The notes under the pieces: generated by a model
The model's input: the letters and a program-made list of their open reading frames with translations, nothing else
Told to the model about the DNA's origin: nothing
Databases searched by the model: none
NCBI GenBank assembly: GCA_032717465.1
Contig: JAVRFU010003718.1
Location: forward strand, 2,654,445 to 2,718,444
Direction: 5' to 3'
Origin: Coenobita brevimanus
Lineage: Eukaryota; Arthropoda; Malacostraca; Decapoda; Coenobitidae
DNA length: 64,000 bases
Position numbers and translations under genes: made by a program
Shown: positions 45,588 through 57,842 of the stretch, piece by piece
Position numbering within the stretch: position 1 is the stretch's first letter
Layout: every line of letters begins with the position of its first letter

Positions 45588-45974
45588 TATCTCTCAGTTG
45601 CACGGAAGAAACAGAGTGGGAAGTGGGTGCATTTAGCTAGTGGATTTCCACGTAGGTTCATTTGTTTACAACTCCTGTGTTGTACTTTTGTTGGTCGCTG
45701 GTAGAGTTCTTTAATCTAAGCCGACCCACATGACCCACGTCCCATACCAGCTGCTGCCTGCCTAAGCTGTTGTGTTAACTGTTGTTGTGTGGAGAAGCAT
45801 TTATTTATTTATTTCCTTGCCCTTCATTTCATATAATAACTGAGTGTGCAGTTCCGCACTAACTTTATTGTGTGGTGTGGGAGCTTAATGCGAACAAGAG
45901 TAAGATTTGGACAGTCAGATAAAATGTGTTAGTTGTTACATGATGTGGGTAGTGTCTTTGTTGGACAGTGATTG

Positions 45975-47235
45975 AAAAACTAGAAATGCTAATGATGAGG
46001 GGGCAGTGAAATTCAAGTTTTCACATTAAGTGCAGCGAGTGTGAAAAGGGCTTTGTGACCGATGCTGGTTATTAACTGACCGACTCAGGGCCAGAAAATG
46101 TGGTTTGTTCGGTATGTGACGAGTCTACGTCTTGGTATAAGAAGTTAGGTAAGATAATTGTCAGCTCATTTCTTGTGAACTATACTTTCATAGAAATTAT
46201 GCTGCTTGGCTGACTTGTTCAAAAATAGTTTCACAGTTTAGTGGCAAGCATAGGGGTAGATAAGAGGTTTTCAGGGCAAAATCTGAGTCTCAGAGACATT
46301 TACTTGACAACCTTAATAATGTGCAGAGGAAGACTATGATACTTAAGGTGGCAAATCAGATGAAGAGGGAATATTGGGATATCAGTGTGTGAAGAATGTT
46401 GAAGGAAAGGTAGTGGTGGGCAGTGAGGATATTCAAGATGCGTGGAGAGAGCATTACAACTGGTTGTTGAATGATGAGTTTGGGACAGGGAAGGTTTGGA
46501 GCCAGCAGATCCAGCGTTTGGCTGTTGGCCTTTGCTTGATGCTGCTACTGTGAGCAGGGCAATAGAAGGGATGCAGGTGGGGAAGGCAGCAACTGTGTCT
46601 GGGTTGACTGCTGAAATGGAGAAGGCCTCATGAGATATAGGAGTGAAGATAGTTACAGGTTTTATAAATATGATTATTTATGAGTGTGTTTTTCCAGATA
46701 ATTGGCTGAATAGTGTAATTGTATATGTGGGCAAGAGAAGTGTGACAAGGCAAATGGTTTCCTGTACACCAGGAAACCATTTACTATGCTGGGTGGTAAT
46801 CATATAAGCAAATGATGGCACCTGGTGATTTAGTGGGTAATTAAGGCACTCCATTTGGATTGAGGCAGTGCAGGTTTATATGAGATGGGTGGTTGGGGTT
46901 TAATGCTCAAGTAATGCCACTGAGGGATGAGTGAGGCTGCTGACTCTCATCTTAAATGTCAGGTCCAACTTGCCTAGCCCCGGGCACTTACGCTCCTCAT
47001 GGGGCAACACAGGATTCAGTGTTGATGATGATGTACAAGGGGAATGGTGATGATCTGGAAAGAGGATATTATAGAGGCATAAAGATTTTGGAACAGATGT
47101 GAAAAATGCCTTTGTTTATGAGTGAGATAATTTTGATGAAAAAGTGATAATTTTAACGTGCCGTGTACGATAATATGGGTTTGGGAATCTGGCACCACTG
47201 CTCAGCAGGAGACTGCTAGCTTCCCTCTTCCAACA
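45975..47235 (+). mobile_element. RTE-C fragment with SINE, copy B unit 1
   Basis: Counterpart of 8,340-9,600 with the full linker (no 310-bp loss). The SINE lies at about 46,743-47,031 with an intact 13-bp hairpin (AAATGGTTTCCTG and its complement). GATGTACAAGGGGAATGG follows the SINE tail. Confidence 0.6.
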
Positions 47236-47289
47236 CAACATTACCACCGATAGATGAGTGTTATACATGTTTCATATGTTTAATGAATG

Positions 47290-48464
47290 TCTATCTATCT
47301 ATCTATAGCCCGACGGCCTAATCCCGCAAAGGGTGGCCGCACACAAAACGCCTCCAAGTCGCTCTGTCACCCACCATTTGACTACCCTCCCCCAACTCAC
47401 CCTCCCCTCCCTCATATATCTCTCATCTCCATCCCTCCACCTCATCCTCGGTCTACCCCTCCCTCTCCCTCCCTCCACCTCACCTACATACATCCTCTTA
47501 GTCATTCTCCATTCTCTTCACATGTCCAAACCACCTCAGGTTATTTCTCCTAATCTTCTCAACCACATCCACATCCACCCCACAACGTTCCTTCACTTCT
47601 TCATTCATCAACCTGTCCCTCCACGTCACTGCACATACTCCTCTCAAGTAACTCATTTCCACTGCTCTGACTCTTGACTTGTTCCCCTTTTGCAAGATCC
47701 ACGCCTTGCTTCCATACGTCAGGGTAGGGATCACAATACTATCATGGAGTGACTTCTTAACTTCCATACTCACCTCCCTATTTCTCATCACTGCTTTCAG
47801 TGTACCAACAACCTGCCTTCCCTGCTGTACCATTTCATGCACTTCATTCCCCAAAGTTCCATCCTTACTCATCACTTTACCCAAGTACTTGAATGCACTC
47901 ACATTCTCCATATCCTCACCATCCAACCTCACTGCATACTCTGTGACTTCATTCCTCTCAAACACCATAACTTTACTTTTGTTTACATTAACTTTCCAAT
48001 TCCTCTTCCTACACATTGTCCCAAATTCATTCACCAAATCTTGCAACTCCCATTCATCCTCACTCGACATACTGCATCATCAGCAATGAGCAACACCGGA
48101 ATCTTCCAAATCTCACCCTCATTCATTAGAGCCACCCCCACATCCACCGGCCTACCTTGCATCTCCTTTACAACCCCATCCATGTATATATTAAACAGCC
48201 ATGGAGACATCACAGAACTGTTTTAGTCCCACATTGATATTAAAGAACTCACTCAGCTCACCATCCACTCGCACCGTTGCCCTAGCTCCCTCGTACATAC
48301 TCTTCACAGCACTCAATAATTTCCCCTCCACTCCATATATTCTTAATACCTTCCACATACCTTGCCTATCTATTCTGTCATAAGCTTTTTCCAAGTCCAT
48401 GAAGGCAGCATACACTTTCTTTCTCTTCTCTAGATACTTCTCCACTAAACATCTTAGAACAAAT
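47290..48464 (-). mobile_element. RTE-B retrotransposon, copy B unit 1
   Basis: Counterpart of 9,655-10,830, with frames 47,498-48,070 and the motif A region (FMDLEKAYDRIDR) in 48,191-48,574. The same damaged motif C and 5' junction are present. Confidence 0.85.
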
Positions 48465-48580
48465 AGCTTGGTCTCTACGAAGCACATAATATCGGTCTCA
48501 TTTACCGTCAAGAAATTGTTGATTTCCAGCATTGCTGAGGTTAAGCCATTTATGTTAGCATATGCCACATTCAATCATTT
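48465..48580 (-). pseudogene. LINE endonuclease fragment, copy B
   Basis: YANINGLTSAMLEINNFL and DIMCFVETKL joined to RTE-B at the same base as in copy A. Confidence 0.6.
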
Positions 48581-48664
48581 TACGTTGTTTTTATTCTGTC
48601 GTTCTGCCTTCATAATGTGTATGTATGTATGTGTGCATGCACGCTTGTGTGGAGAGAGGTGGGT

Positions 48665-48978
48665 GATGATGATGATGGTGGTGGTTTTAATGTGGTATAT
48701 TATGCCCTTTTTCTCTGTCTGTTTTGCCTGTGGACTGGGCTGGCTGTAAGGGGTGATGGGGAGGCCAGGTTAAATGAAACAAACTTTATTGAATGTTATT
48801 TACAATTGAACATTGTTATCATCATCATCATCTAGATCTGTTTTACCACCTAAAGATGTAGGTACATTCCAGAGAGCCATAAAAATATCTCGAACAATAG
48901 CAGAGTCCCAATTTCGGGCAGGGGGAAGTAACCATCGTGGAATAACACAAAGATTTAATTTTTCTCTTAATTATTCAC
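48665..48978 (+). repeat. U1 repeat with GATGAT run, copy B
   Basis: Counterpart of 11,030-11,345, again cut at TTATTCAC by the RTE-A leader. Confidence 0.6.
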
Positions 48979-49135
48979 CCCCCCTGGGGGTAGGGGGGTT
49001 TTCAAGAATACTCCCCCAGTATCCCTGCTTGTCGTAAAAGGCGACTAAAAGGGTTGGCGGAGGGTTAGTGCCCCTCCCCGGAAAACAACTAATAAAAAAA
49101 CAAACAAGAAGCCTTGGACAAGGACTGACCAAACG

Positions 49136-50044
49136 ATGACGACCCAGGACCGGACAAAGGACTTGGTAATGAGTACATGGAATATAAGAGGAGCGAATGA
49201 TGAGGTGAAAGAGAGAGAGATTGTGCAGGTGCTTGAGGGTGCAAAAGTGGATGTATGTGGAATTACTGAATTGAAATGGAAAGGAGAAAGTGTGAGAGAA
49301 TGGGAGTATGGATGGGGTATATGTGCAGGAGTAGGTGAGAATGAGAGGGCAAAGGAAGGAGTATGTGTAGTTGTGAGTAAAAGATGGAAGAGGAGCATAA
49401 GACAGTATGGAACAGTTGGGTCAAGGATTGTGTGGGTAAAGTTGAAAGTTGGAATACAAATGTGGGCGATTGTGTGTGTGTATGCGCCAACGCAAGATCG
49501 TGCTAGAAGAGTGAGAGAAGAGTTCTGGACAAATGTGGAAGTGTGCATGGAAAAGTTTGGAAGGAATGAGAGAGTGTTTTTGATAGGTGATATGAATGGT
49601 AAAGTTGGTAATGTGAAGGTGGGTGGAATAGTTGGTGAGTGGGGTGTGCCTGCCGAGATAGATGAGAATGGGAGTGCGTTAGTGGACATTTGTGCTGGGA
49701 GGGGGTTGGTGATAGCCAATACCCTCTTCAGGCATAAAATGATCCACAGGTATACATGGCGAGTGATGAGAAGGGTAGGGGGTGAACTGAATGAAAGGAA
49801 GGCAATGATTGATTATGTGTGTGTGGATGAAAGGATGCGAAGATGTGTAAAGGATGCAAGAGTGTATAGAGGTTGGGGGAGTGGACTTTCTGACCACTAC
49901 TTGGTGGTGGCCAGAATTAGGATGCAAGTGAGATGGAGGAATAGAAGAAGGGAAAGACGAGAGGAAGGAGTAGTTGCAAGGAGAGTGGAAAGGTTACAAG
50001 AGGATGAGAAAAAGGCAGAGTATAAGAGAGAAGTGGAGGAATGA
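49136..50044 (+). pseudogene. RTE-A endonuclease, copy B unit 2
   Basis: 302 codons with all AP-endonuclease motifs (TWNIRGAN, GITELKW, IGDMNGKVG, SGLSDHY), ended by the same CGA-to-TGA change as 11,503-12,411. The reading continues in phase as 50,045-50,698 through the linker to KSGKAPGI. Confidence 0.8.
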
Positions 50045-50679
50045 TTGGGCAAATATGAATTGGAGCAGATGGGAGACGTGGAAGGTGTGTGTAAGATATT
50101 TACAGAAGAAATATGTACAGCATGTGATGTGGTGTGTGGAAGGAAGAGAAGGAGGAGGGGGGTGCAAGGAACAGCGTGGTGGACTGAAGAGGTGAAACAG
50201 GCTGTGGCACAAAAGAAGAAAGCATACAATGAATGGGTGAGAAATAGGGGCGTGGAAGAAGTTGAGAGGCGGAAGAGAGAGTTATATGTGGAAAGGAAGA
50301 GAGAGGTGAAAAGATTAGTAAGAGAGAGTAAGAAGAGAGTGGATGAGGAATTTGAAAGGAATTTGAGTGTAAAGTGGAGGGACTGTAAGAAAATGTTCTT
50401 GAGAGAAGTGAAAAGAGTAAGACAGGGTGGAAGTGAAGTTAGCAGGGGAGTGAAAGATAAAAATGGTAGATTACTAGTGGAGAAGGGAGAAAAAGTGAGC
50501 AGATGGAGAGAACACTTTAAGGAATTGTTGAACGTAGAGGATGGAAGTAATGCGAGTATAAGTGGCTGGGGAATGGCTGGGAGAAGGAGGGAGGTGAGAA
50601 GACAGGAAGAAATCAGTAGGATAGAAGTTGCGGAAGCAATGAAGAAAGTTAAATCAGGGAAAGCCCCAGGAATTATGGA

Positions 50680-52080
50680 GTGTGTGGTGAAGTGCTGAAG
50701 CATCTGGCAGAGATAGTAGTAGAATGGATGTGGAAGATGTGCAGATTGGCCTGGGAGGAAGGTAGAGTCCCAGAGGATTGGAAGTCAGGTATAATTATTC
50801 CCTTGTACAAAGGAAAAGGGGAAAAAGAAGTGTGTGGTAATCATAGGGACATTTGTCTTCTTAGTATAATAGGAAAAGTGTATGGTAGGATACTTATATA
50901 CAGAGTTAGAGAAAGAACAGAGAAATTAGTTGGAGAAGAACAGGGAGGCTTTAGGAAGGGAAGAGGTTGTGTAGATCAGATATTCATTCTTAGATCTTTA
51001 GTGGAAAAGTTTCTAGAGAAGGGAAAGAAGTTGTATGCGGCTTTCATGGATTTGGAGAAAGCATATGACAGGGTGGATAGACAAGGATTGTGGAAAGTGT
51101 TAAGAATATATGGAGTAGATGGGAAGTTGTTGAATGCTGTGAAGAGTATGTACGATGGTGCGAAGGCTGCAGTGCGTGTAGATGGTGAACTAAGTGAATT
51201 TTTCTCTTTGAAAGTTGGTTTGAAACAGGGATGTGTCATGTCTCTATGGTTGTTCAATGTGTACATGGATGGGGTAATAAAAGAGGCACAAGGTAGGGTA
51301 GTGGATGTTGGAGTGGCCCTGGTGAGAGAGGATTGTGTTTGGAAACTCCCTGTACTGTTGTTTGCAGATGATACTGTGTTGTTGAGTGAAGACGAAGGGG
51401 AGCTGCAAGGTTTGGTGGATGAGTTTGAGAGAGTATGTGAGAAACGGAACCTAAAGGTGAATGTAGGGAAGAGTAAAGTGATAGTCTTTGAGAGAGGTGA
51501 AGGTAGTGAATGTACAACGAGGTTAGATGGTGAGGAATTGGAAAATGTGAGTACGTTTAAGTACTTGGGTAGTGTGATGAGTAAGGATGGAGGTTTGGAG
51601 GGTGAAGTGCTTGAAAGGGTACAGCAGGGAAGAAAGGTTGCTGGTTCTTTGAGAGCAGTGATAAGAAACAGGGAAGTGAGCATGGAAGTGAAAAAGTTAC
51701 TACATGACAGTATTGTGATACCAACTCTAACGTACGGAAGTGAATCTTGGACATTGTTGGAAGGACACAAGTCAAGAGTGAGAGCATTGGAAATGAGTTA
51801 TTTAAGAGGAGCCTGTGTAGTCACGTGTAGAGACGGGCTGACGAATGAGGATATAAAGGAGCTTTGTGGTGTGGATGTGGATGTGATAGGAAGCGTTATG
51901 AGGAACACACTGAGGTGGTTTGGCCATGTGGAGAGGATGGAGGGTGAAAGACTGACGAAGAGAGTTTATATGAGTGAGGTGGAGGGGGGAAGAGGGAGGG
52001 GGAGGCCGAGGATGAGATGGAGGGATGGAGTGGAGAGGTATATGAGAGGGGGGGGGTGTGAGTTGGGAGCAGGGCAGTGA
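50680..52080 (+). pseudogene. RTE-A reverse transcriptase, copy B unit 2
   Basis: 466 codons: VPEDWKSGIIIPLYKGKGEK, NHRDICLLS, EEQGGFRKGRGCVDQ, motif A FMDLEKAYDRVDR, motif B GLKQGCVMSLWLFNVYMD (Pro changed to Leu), motif C FADD, then the thumb and the GHVERMEGERLTKRVY and GRGRGRPRMRW blocks. It ends prematurely after YMRGGGCELGAGQ through an extra G run. The switch from unit-2-like to unit-3-like sequence lies near the FKYLG motif. Confidence 0.8.
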
Positions 52081-52166
52081 AATGGCGGGGGACAGGGCGA
52101 CTTGAAGGCGATTTGTTTGTGGGCACCCCAAATGGGATTGAGGCGTCTGGCAATAGATAGATAGAT

Positions 52167-53875
52167 TTTAATATCTCTCAGTTGCACGGAAGAAACGGAG
52201 TGGGAAGTGGGTGCATTTAGCTAGTGGATTTCTACGTAGGTTCATTTGTTTACAACTCCTGTGTTGTACTTTTGTTGGTCGCTGGTAGAGTTGTTTAATC
52301 TAAGCCGACCCACATGACCCACGTCCCATACCAGCTGCTGCCTGCCTAAGCTGTTGTGTTAACTGTTGTTGTGTGGAGAAGCATTTATTTATTTATTTCC
52401 TTGCCCTTCATTTCATATAATAACTGAGTGTGCAGTTCCGCACTAACTTTATTGTGTGGTGTGGGAGCTTAATGCGAACAAGAGTAAGATTTGGACAGTC
52501 AGATAAAATGCGATAGGTGTTACATGATGTGGGTAGTGTCTTTGTTGGACAGTGATTGAAAAACAAAAAATGCTAATGATGAGGGGGCAGTGAAATTCAA
52601 GTTTTCACATTAAGTGCAGCGAGTGTGAAAAGAAAGGGCTTTGTGACCGATGCTGGTTATTAACTGACCGACTCAGGGCCAGAAAATGTGGTTTGTTCGG
52701 TATGTGACGAGTCTACGTCTTGGTATAAGAAGTTAGGTAAGATAATTGTCAGCTCATTTCTTGTGAACTATACTTTCATACAAATTATGCTGCTTGGCTG
52801 ACTTGTTCAAAAATAGTTTCACAGTTTAGTGCTAAGCATAGGGCTAGATAAGAGGTTTTCAGGGCAAAATCTGAGTCTTAGAGACATTTACTTGACAACC
52901 TTAATAATGTGCAGAGGAAGACTATGATACTTAAGGTGGCAAATCAGATGAAGAGGGACTATTGGGATATCAGTGTGTGAAGAATGTTGAAGGAAAGTTA
53001 GTGGTGGGCAGTGAGGGTATTCAAGATGCCTGGAGAGAGCATTACACCTGGTTGTTGAATGATGAGTTTGGGACAGGGAAGGTTTGGAGCCAGCAGATCC
53101 AGCGTTTGGCTGTTGGCCTTTGATTGATGCTGCTACTGTGAGCAGGGCAATAGGAGGGATGCAGCTGGGGAAGGCAGCAACTGTGTCTGGGTTGACTACT
53201 GAAATGGAGAAGGCCTCATGAGATATAGGAGTGAAGATAGTTACTGGTTTTATAAATATGATTATTTATGAGTGTGTTTTCCCAGATAATTGGCTGAATA
53301 GTATAATTGTATATGTGGACAAGAGAAGTGTGACAAGCCAAATGGTTTCCTGTACACCAGGAAACCATTTACTATGGTGGGTGGTAATCATATAAGCAAA
53401 TGATGGCACCTGGTGATTTAGTGGGTAATTAAGGCACTCCATTTGGATTGAGGCAGTGCAGGTTTATATCAGATGGGTGGTTGGGGTTTATTGCTCAAGT
53501 AATGCCGCTCAGGGATGAGTGAGGCTGCTGACTCTCATCTTAAATGTCAGGTCCAACTTGCCTAGGCCCTGGTACTTTCGCTCCTCATGGGGCAACACAG
53601 GATTCAGTGTTGATGATCATGTACAAGGGGAATGGTGATGATCTGGTAAGAGGATTATATAGAGGCATAAAGATTTTGGAACAGATGTGAAGAAATGCCT
53701 TTGTTTATGAGTGAGATAATTTTGATCCAAAAGTGATAATTTTAACGTGCCGTGTACGATAATATGGGTTTGGGAATCTGGCAACACTGCTCAGCAGGAG
53801 ACTGCTAGCTTCCCTCTTCCAACACAACATTATCACCGATAGATGAGTGTTATGCATGTTTCATATGTTTAATTA
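52167..53875 (+). mobile_element. RTE-C fragment with SINE, copy B last unit
   Basis: Counterpart of 21,580-23,285, with a small AGAAAGG-type gain near 52,631. The SINE is at about 53,333-53,620, and its hairpin is perfect here although copy A unit 3 has mismatches. Confidence 0.6.
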
Positions 53876-53878
53876 ATG

Positions 53879-54926
53879 CCTATCTATCTATCTATAGCCC
53901 TACGTCCTAATCCCCCAATGGGTGGCCGCAGACAAAACGCCTGCAAGTCGCTCTGTCACCCACCATTTGACTACCCTCCCCCCAACTCACCCTCCCCTCC
54001 CTCATATATCTCTCAACTCCATCCCTCCACCTCATCCTCGGTCTACCCCTCCCTCTCCCTCCCTCCACCTCACCTACATACACCCTCTTAGTCATTCTCC
54101 ATTCTCTTCACATATCCAAACCACCTGAGGTTATTTCTCCAAATCTCAACCACATCCACATCCACCCCACAACGTTCCTTCACTTCTTCATTCGTCAACC
54201 TGTCCCTCCACGTCACTGCACATACTCCTCTCAAGTAACTCATTTCCACTGCTCTTACTCTTGACTTGTTCCCCTTTTGCAAGATCCATGCCTTGCTTCC
54301 ATACGTCAGGGTAGGGATCACAATACTGTCATGGAGTGACTTCTTAACTTCCATACTCACCTCCCTATTTCTCATCACTGCTTTCAGTGTACCAACAACC
54401 TGCCTTCCCTGCTGTACCCTTTCACGCACTTCATTCCCCAAAGTTCCATCCTTACTCATCACACTACCCAAGTACTTGAATGCACTCACATTCTCCATAT
54501 CCTCACCATCCAACCTCACTGGACACTCTGTGACTTCATTCCTCTCAAACACCATAACTTTACCTTTGTTTGCATTAACTTTCCAATTCCTCCTCCTACA
54601 CATTGTCCCAAATTCATTCACCAAATCTTGCAACTCCCATTCATCCTCACTCAACATACTGCATCATCAGCAAACAGCAACACCGGAATCTTCCAAATCT
54701 CACCCTCATTCATTAGAGCCACCCCCACATCCACTGCCCTACCTTGCACCTCCTTTACAACCCCATCCATGTATATATTAAACAGCCATGGGGACATCAC
54801 ACAAGTGTTTCAGTCCCACATTGACATTAAAGAACTCACTCAGCTCACAATCCAGTGGCACTGTAGCCCAAGCTCCCTCATACATACTCTTCACAGCACT
54901 CCACAATTTCCCCTCCACTCCATATA
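53879..54926 (-). mobile_element. RTE-B retrotransposon, copy B last unit
   Basis: Counterpart of 23,289-24,335, with the frame 54,088-54,657 and the same 5' truncation (CATATA|CTGTAATATG). Confidence 0.85.
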
Positions 54927-55102
54927 CTGTAATATGATCAGTACCTGATGGATCATTTCATCACTATCTTTGTTTATACTGGTTAACAAAGGGTGGGAAT
55001 GGGGGACGAGAGGATAAAAGGGGCGTACGGTGGAGACAGGAACCCAGAGAGATGAATGGTGGAGATGGGAACAAGATTGTATAAGAAAAGACATCTTTTA
55101 AG

Positions 55103-55455
55103 AGATGCTGTTGACTATACTTATTTGTAACATTATAATATCGGACTTAAGTATATATACAATAACACATAACACATTGTAGGAGTTCTTTCATTTTCAT
55201 GCCTTTCCCATATGTTGTTGATAAAACCACAGTATCACACATTAAATACTTTTATATATTTACTCCCACTGGTTCTGATAGTGTATAACGACAATCATGA
55301 CACTATAACATCGCCAGCTTTGGTCGTTCCGCATCTGTCCAACAACGCTTTCAGTGTGGTTGGGGTAATGGTATTGGATGTGGGGTGCTCGATCCTCCAG
55401 TCGCTCACTGGCCGCTACTTCGGCTAATGCGTGGGAGAAAATTACTGTTTTTGGG
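55103..55455 (+). repeat. Left arm of the long inverted repeat, copy B
   Basis: Counterpart of 24,512-24,872. Its right partner is absent from copy B within the window. Confidence 0.6.
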
Positions 55456-55484
55456 TGTACTGTGGCAAGACTGAACCTATCTAA

Positions 55485-56096
55485 TGCCATGTACTGTGGC
55501 AAGACTGAAACGATCTAATGCCATGTACTGTGGCGAGACTGAAACGATCTAATGCCATGTACTGTGGCGAGACTGAAACGATCTAATGCCATGTACTGTG
55601 GCGAGACTGAAACGATCTAATGCCATGTACTGTGGCGAGACTGAAACGATCTAATGCCATGTACTGTGGCGAGACTGAAACGATCTAATGCCATGTACTG
55701 TGGCGAGACTGAAACGATCTAATGCCATGTACTGTGGCGAGACTGAAACGATCTAATGCCATGTACTGTGGCGAGACTGAAACGATCTAATGCCATGTAC
55801 TGTGGCGAGACTGAAACGATCTAATGCCATGTACTGTGGCGAGACTGAAACGATCTAATGCCATGTACTGTGGCGAGACTGAAACGATCTAATGCCATGT
55901 ACTGTGGCGAGACTGAAACGATCTAATGCCATGTACTGTGGCGAGACTGAAACGATCTAATGCCATGTACTGTGGCGAGACTGAAACGATCTAATGCCAT
56001 GTACTGTGGCGAGACTGAAACGATCTAATGCCATGTACTGTGGCGAGACTGAAACGATCTAATGCCATGTACTGTGACGAGACTGAAATGATCTAA
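55485..56096 (+). repeat. 34-bp minisatellite, 18 copies
   Basis: Same unit as 24,894-25,097. The span is exactly 18 periods. Most units are identical; the first carries CAAGACT and the last carries GTGACGAGACTGAAATG, so growth occurred in the interior. Confidence 0.95.
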
Positions 56097-56098
56097 TG

Positions 56099-56334
56099 CA
56101 GGGGTTCTTAATCTGGGGTCCGTGAAGGTCAGAATTATTGAGAACAATTTAGCGAGATTGCGTGATGCCGTTTGGCAACATTAACTTAAAAAAACATACA
56201 AAGAAACTCGTAGTCTTTAATAATTCTGGTGTTCATTGACACACGCCTACCCTCGTTTGGCAAAGCGAGCTATGGGTGCTGTGATTCCATTTGCAATTAC
56301 ATACCATTGCGAGTCGGATTTCAGCACTTGTTTC
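56099..56334 (+). mobile_element. hAT element, left half, copy B
   Basis: Terminus CAGGGGTTCTTAATCTGGGG and the transposase C-terminal fragment (PFAITYHCESDFST-type reading) up to the TA at 56,335-56,336. The right half is missing from copy B. Confidence 0.6.
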
Positions 56335-56336
56335 TA

Positions 56337-56915
56337 CAGTAAACCCTCATTATACGATGGGGTTCCGTTCCCGAAAACCCCATCGTAAAGCAATGCATCG
56401 TATAGCAATCCCATTATAACATGGAGTCAATGGGGATACGTTCCCAGATGTGCCTAAACTCTCACCTACACACACCTTGGCACTCACATACATGAAATAT
56501 CCTTATGTTTAAACATTTAAAGTAACACATTAATAGTGAATAAAGAGAAAAAAACATGAAAACTACAGTATACAGTAGATCTTACCTTTACTGAAGCAAG
56601 CAACGGTTGTTTATGTGGTTCCTAGACAATTCGCCATGAAGTCGACAATTTGCCGTCATAATATGGACGTTCCCTGTCAGGACAATTCCCCGTCATTCTA
56701 TAAACATACTTATTACTGATTAACTGATACTTTAATAACTAATTCTCAGGGGGATCTATCAAAGTCTATTTTCATTCAGTAGCATTGGCTTTGGATATCA
56801 TTTATAAGTTGCACTTTTAGACAATATTTAACTTGTTTCTACATTGCTGTAGTTGTCTTTGAATTATGTTCTAGCATCACCCACAGCTGTTTTCATTAAT
56901 TTCCATTGGTACTAC
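56337..56915 (+). mobile_element. Left part of the second Tigger-like element, copy B (RTE-A empty site)
   Basis: CAGTAAACCCTCATTATACG start. It runs uninterrupted through ACTTTTAG (56,813-56,820), where copy A holds a 483-bp RTE-A, to ACTAC (56,911-56,915) before the full-length RTE-A. Confidence 0.65.
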
Positions 56916-56990
56916 CCCTGGGGTTAGGGGATGTTTTCAAGAATACTTCCCCAGTATCCCTGCTTGTCTTAAAAGGCGACTAAAAGGGTT
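56916..56990 (+). promoter_or_regulatory. Structured RTE 5' leader
   Basis: The leader is shared by RTE-A and RTE-B copies (11,346; 18,402; 26,406; 33,768; 48,979; 56,916). It holds a hairpin ATACU-loop-AGUAU (loop CCCCC, here UCCCC), a second hairpin GUCG...CGAC (weakened here), and upstream G runs able to pair with the first loop. In this copy the second G run reads GGGGA, matching the changed loop. A role in promoter function, translation or processing is inference; leaders of RTE-like elements elsewhere can carry ribozymes or internal promoters. Confidence 0.45.
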
Positions 56991-57002
56991 GGCGGAGGGT
57001 TA

Positions 57003-57842
57003 GTGCCCCTCCCCGGAAAACAACTAACTAAAAAAACAAACAATAAGCCTCGGACAAGGACTGACCAAACGATGACGACCAAGGACCGGACAAAGGACAT
57101 TGTAATTGGAACCTGGAATGTAAGGGGAGCGAATGTTGAGGTGAAAGAGAGAGAGATTGTCCAGGTGCTTGAGGATGCGAAAGTAGATGTATGTGGAATA
57201 ACTGAAACAAAATGGAGAGGAGAAAGTGTGAGAGAATGGGAGTATGGATGGGGTATATGTGCAGGAGTAGGTGAGAATGAGAGGGCAAAGGAAGGAGTAT
57301 GTATAGCTGTGAGTAAAAGATGGAAGAGGAGCATAAGACAGTATGGATCAGTTGGGTCAAGGATTGTGTGGGTAAAGTTGAAAGTTGGAATACAAATGTG
57401 GGCGATTGTGTGTGTGTATGCGCCAATGCAAGATCGTGCTAGAAGAGTGAGAGAAGAGTTCTGGACAAATGTAGAAGTGTGCATGGAAAAGTTTGGAAGG
57501 AATGAAAGAGTGTTTTTGATTGGTGATATGAATGGTAAAGTTGGGAATGTGAAGGTGGATGGAATAGTTGGTGAGTGGGGTGTGCCTGCTGAGATAGATG
57601 AGAATGGGAGTGCGTTAGTGGACATTTGTGCTGGGAGGGGGTTGGTGATAGCCAATACCCTCTTCAGGCATAAAATGATTCACAGGTATACATGGCGAGT
57701 GATGAGAAGGGTGGGTGGTGAACTGAATGAAAGGAAGGCAATGATTGATTATGTGTGTGTGGATGAGAGGATGCGAAGATGTGTAATGGATGCAAGAGTG
57801 TATAGAGGTTGGGGAGTGGACTTTCTGACCACTACTTGGTGA
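57003..57842 (+). CDS. RTE-A endonuclease frame
   Basis: The open stretch starts at a GTG in the leader; the likely start is ATG 57,072 (MTTKDRTKD). Counting from it: TWNVRG near 14-19, ITETKW near 43-48, VYAPMQD near 115-121, and IGDMNGKVG near 150-158. The SDH catalytic motif follows in the next frame (57,809-58,129, SGLSDHYLVMARI) because one G is missing near 57,810. It would nick chromosomal DNA to prime reverse transcription. The fold is that of AP endonucleases. Translation as written stops soon after the shift. Confidence 0.85.
   Translation: MPLPGKQLTKKTNNKPRTRTDQTMTTKDRTKDIVIGTWNVRGANVEVKEREIVQVLEDAKVDVCGITETKWRGESVREWEYGWGICAGVGENERAKEGVCIAVSKRWKRSIRQYGSVGSRIVWVKLKVGIQMWAIVCVYAPMQDRARRVREEFWTNVEVCMEKFGRNERVFLIGDMNGKVGNVKVDGIVGEWGVPAEIDENGSALVDICAGRGLVIANTLFRHKMIHRYTWRVMRRVGGELNERKAMIDYVCVDERMRRCVMDARVYRGWGVDFLTTTW

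Larger units (their letters stand above)
48979..52166 (+). mobile_element. RTE-A retrotransposon, copy B unit 2 (apparent recombinant)
   Basis: The left part carries features of copy A unit 2: the TGA that ends frame 49,136-50,044 and the GAAGGTAGTGAATGTACAAC variant near 51,495. From about 51,562 on it carries features of unit 3: TACTTGGGTAG, LRAVIRN, ALEMSYLRGACVVTCRDG, and the right flank TTTTAATATCTCTCAG. A one-base loss near 50,674 (ATTATGGAG) breaks the RT; the rest is open at 50,680-52,080. Confidence 0.9.

Noticed and set aside
55485..56096. CRISPR-like array
   Set aside because: Perfect 34-bp tandem repeats with no intervening unique spacers, in eukaryotic DNA; it is a minisatellite.
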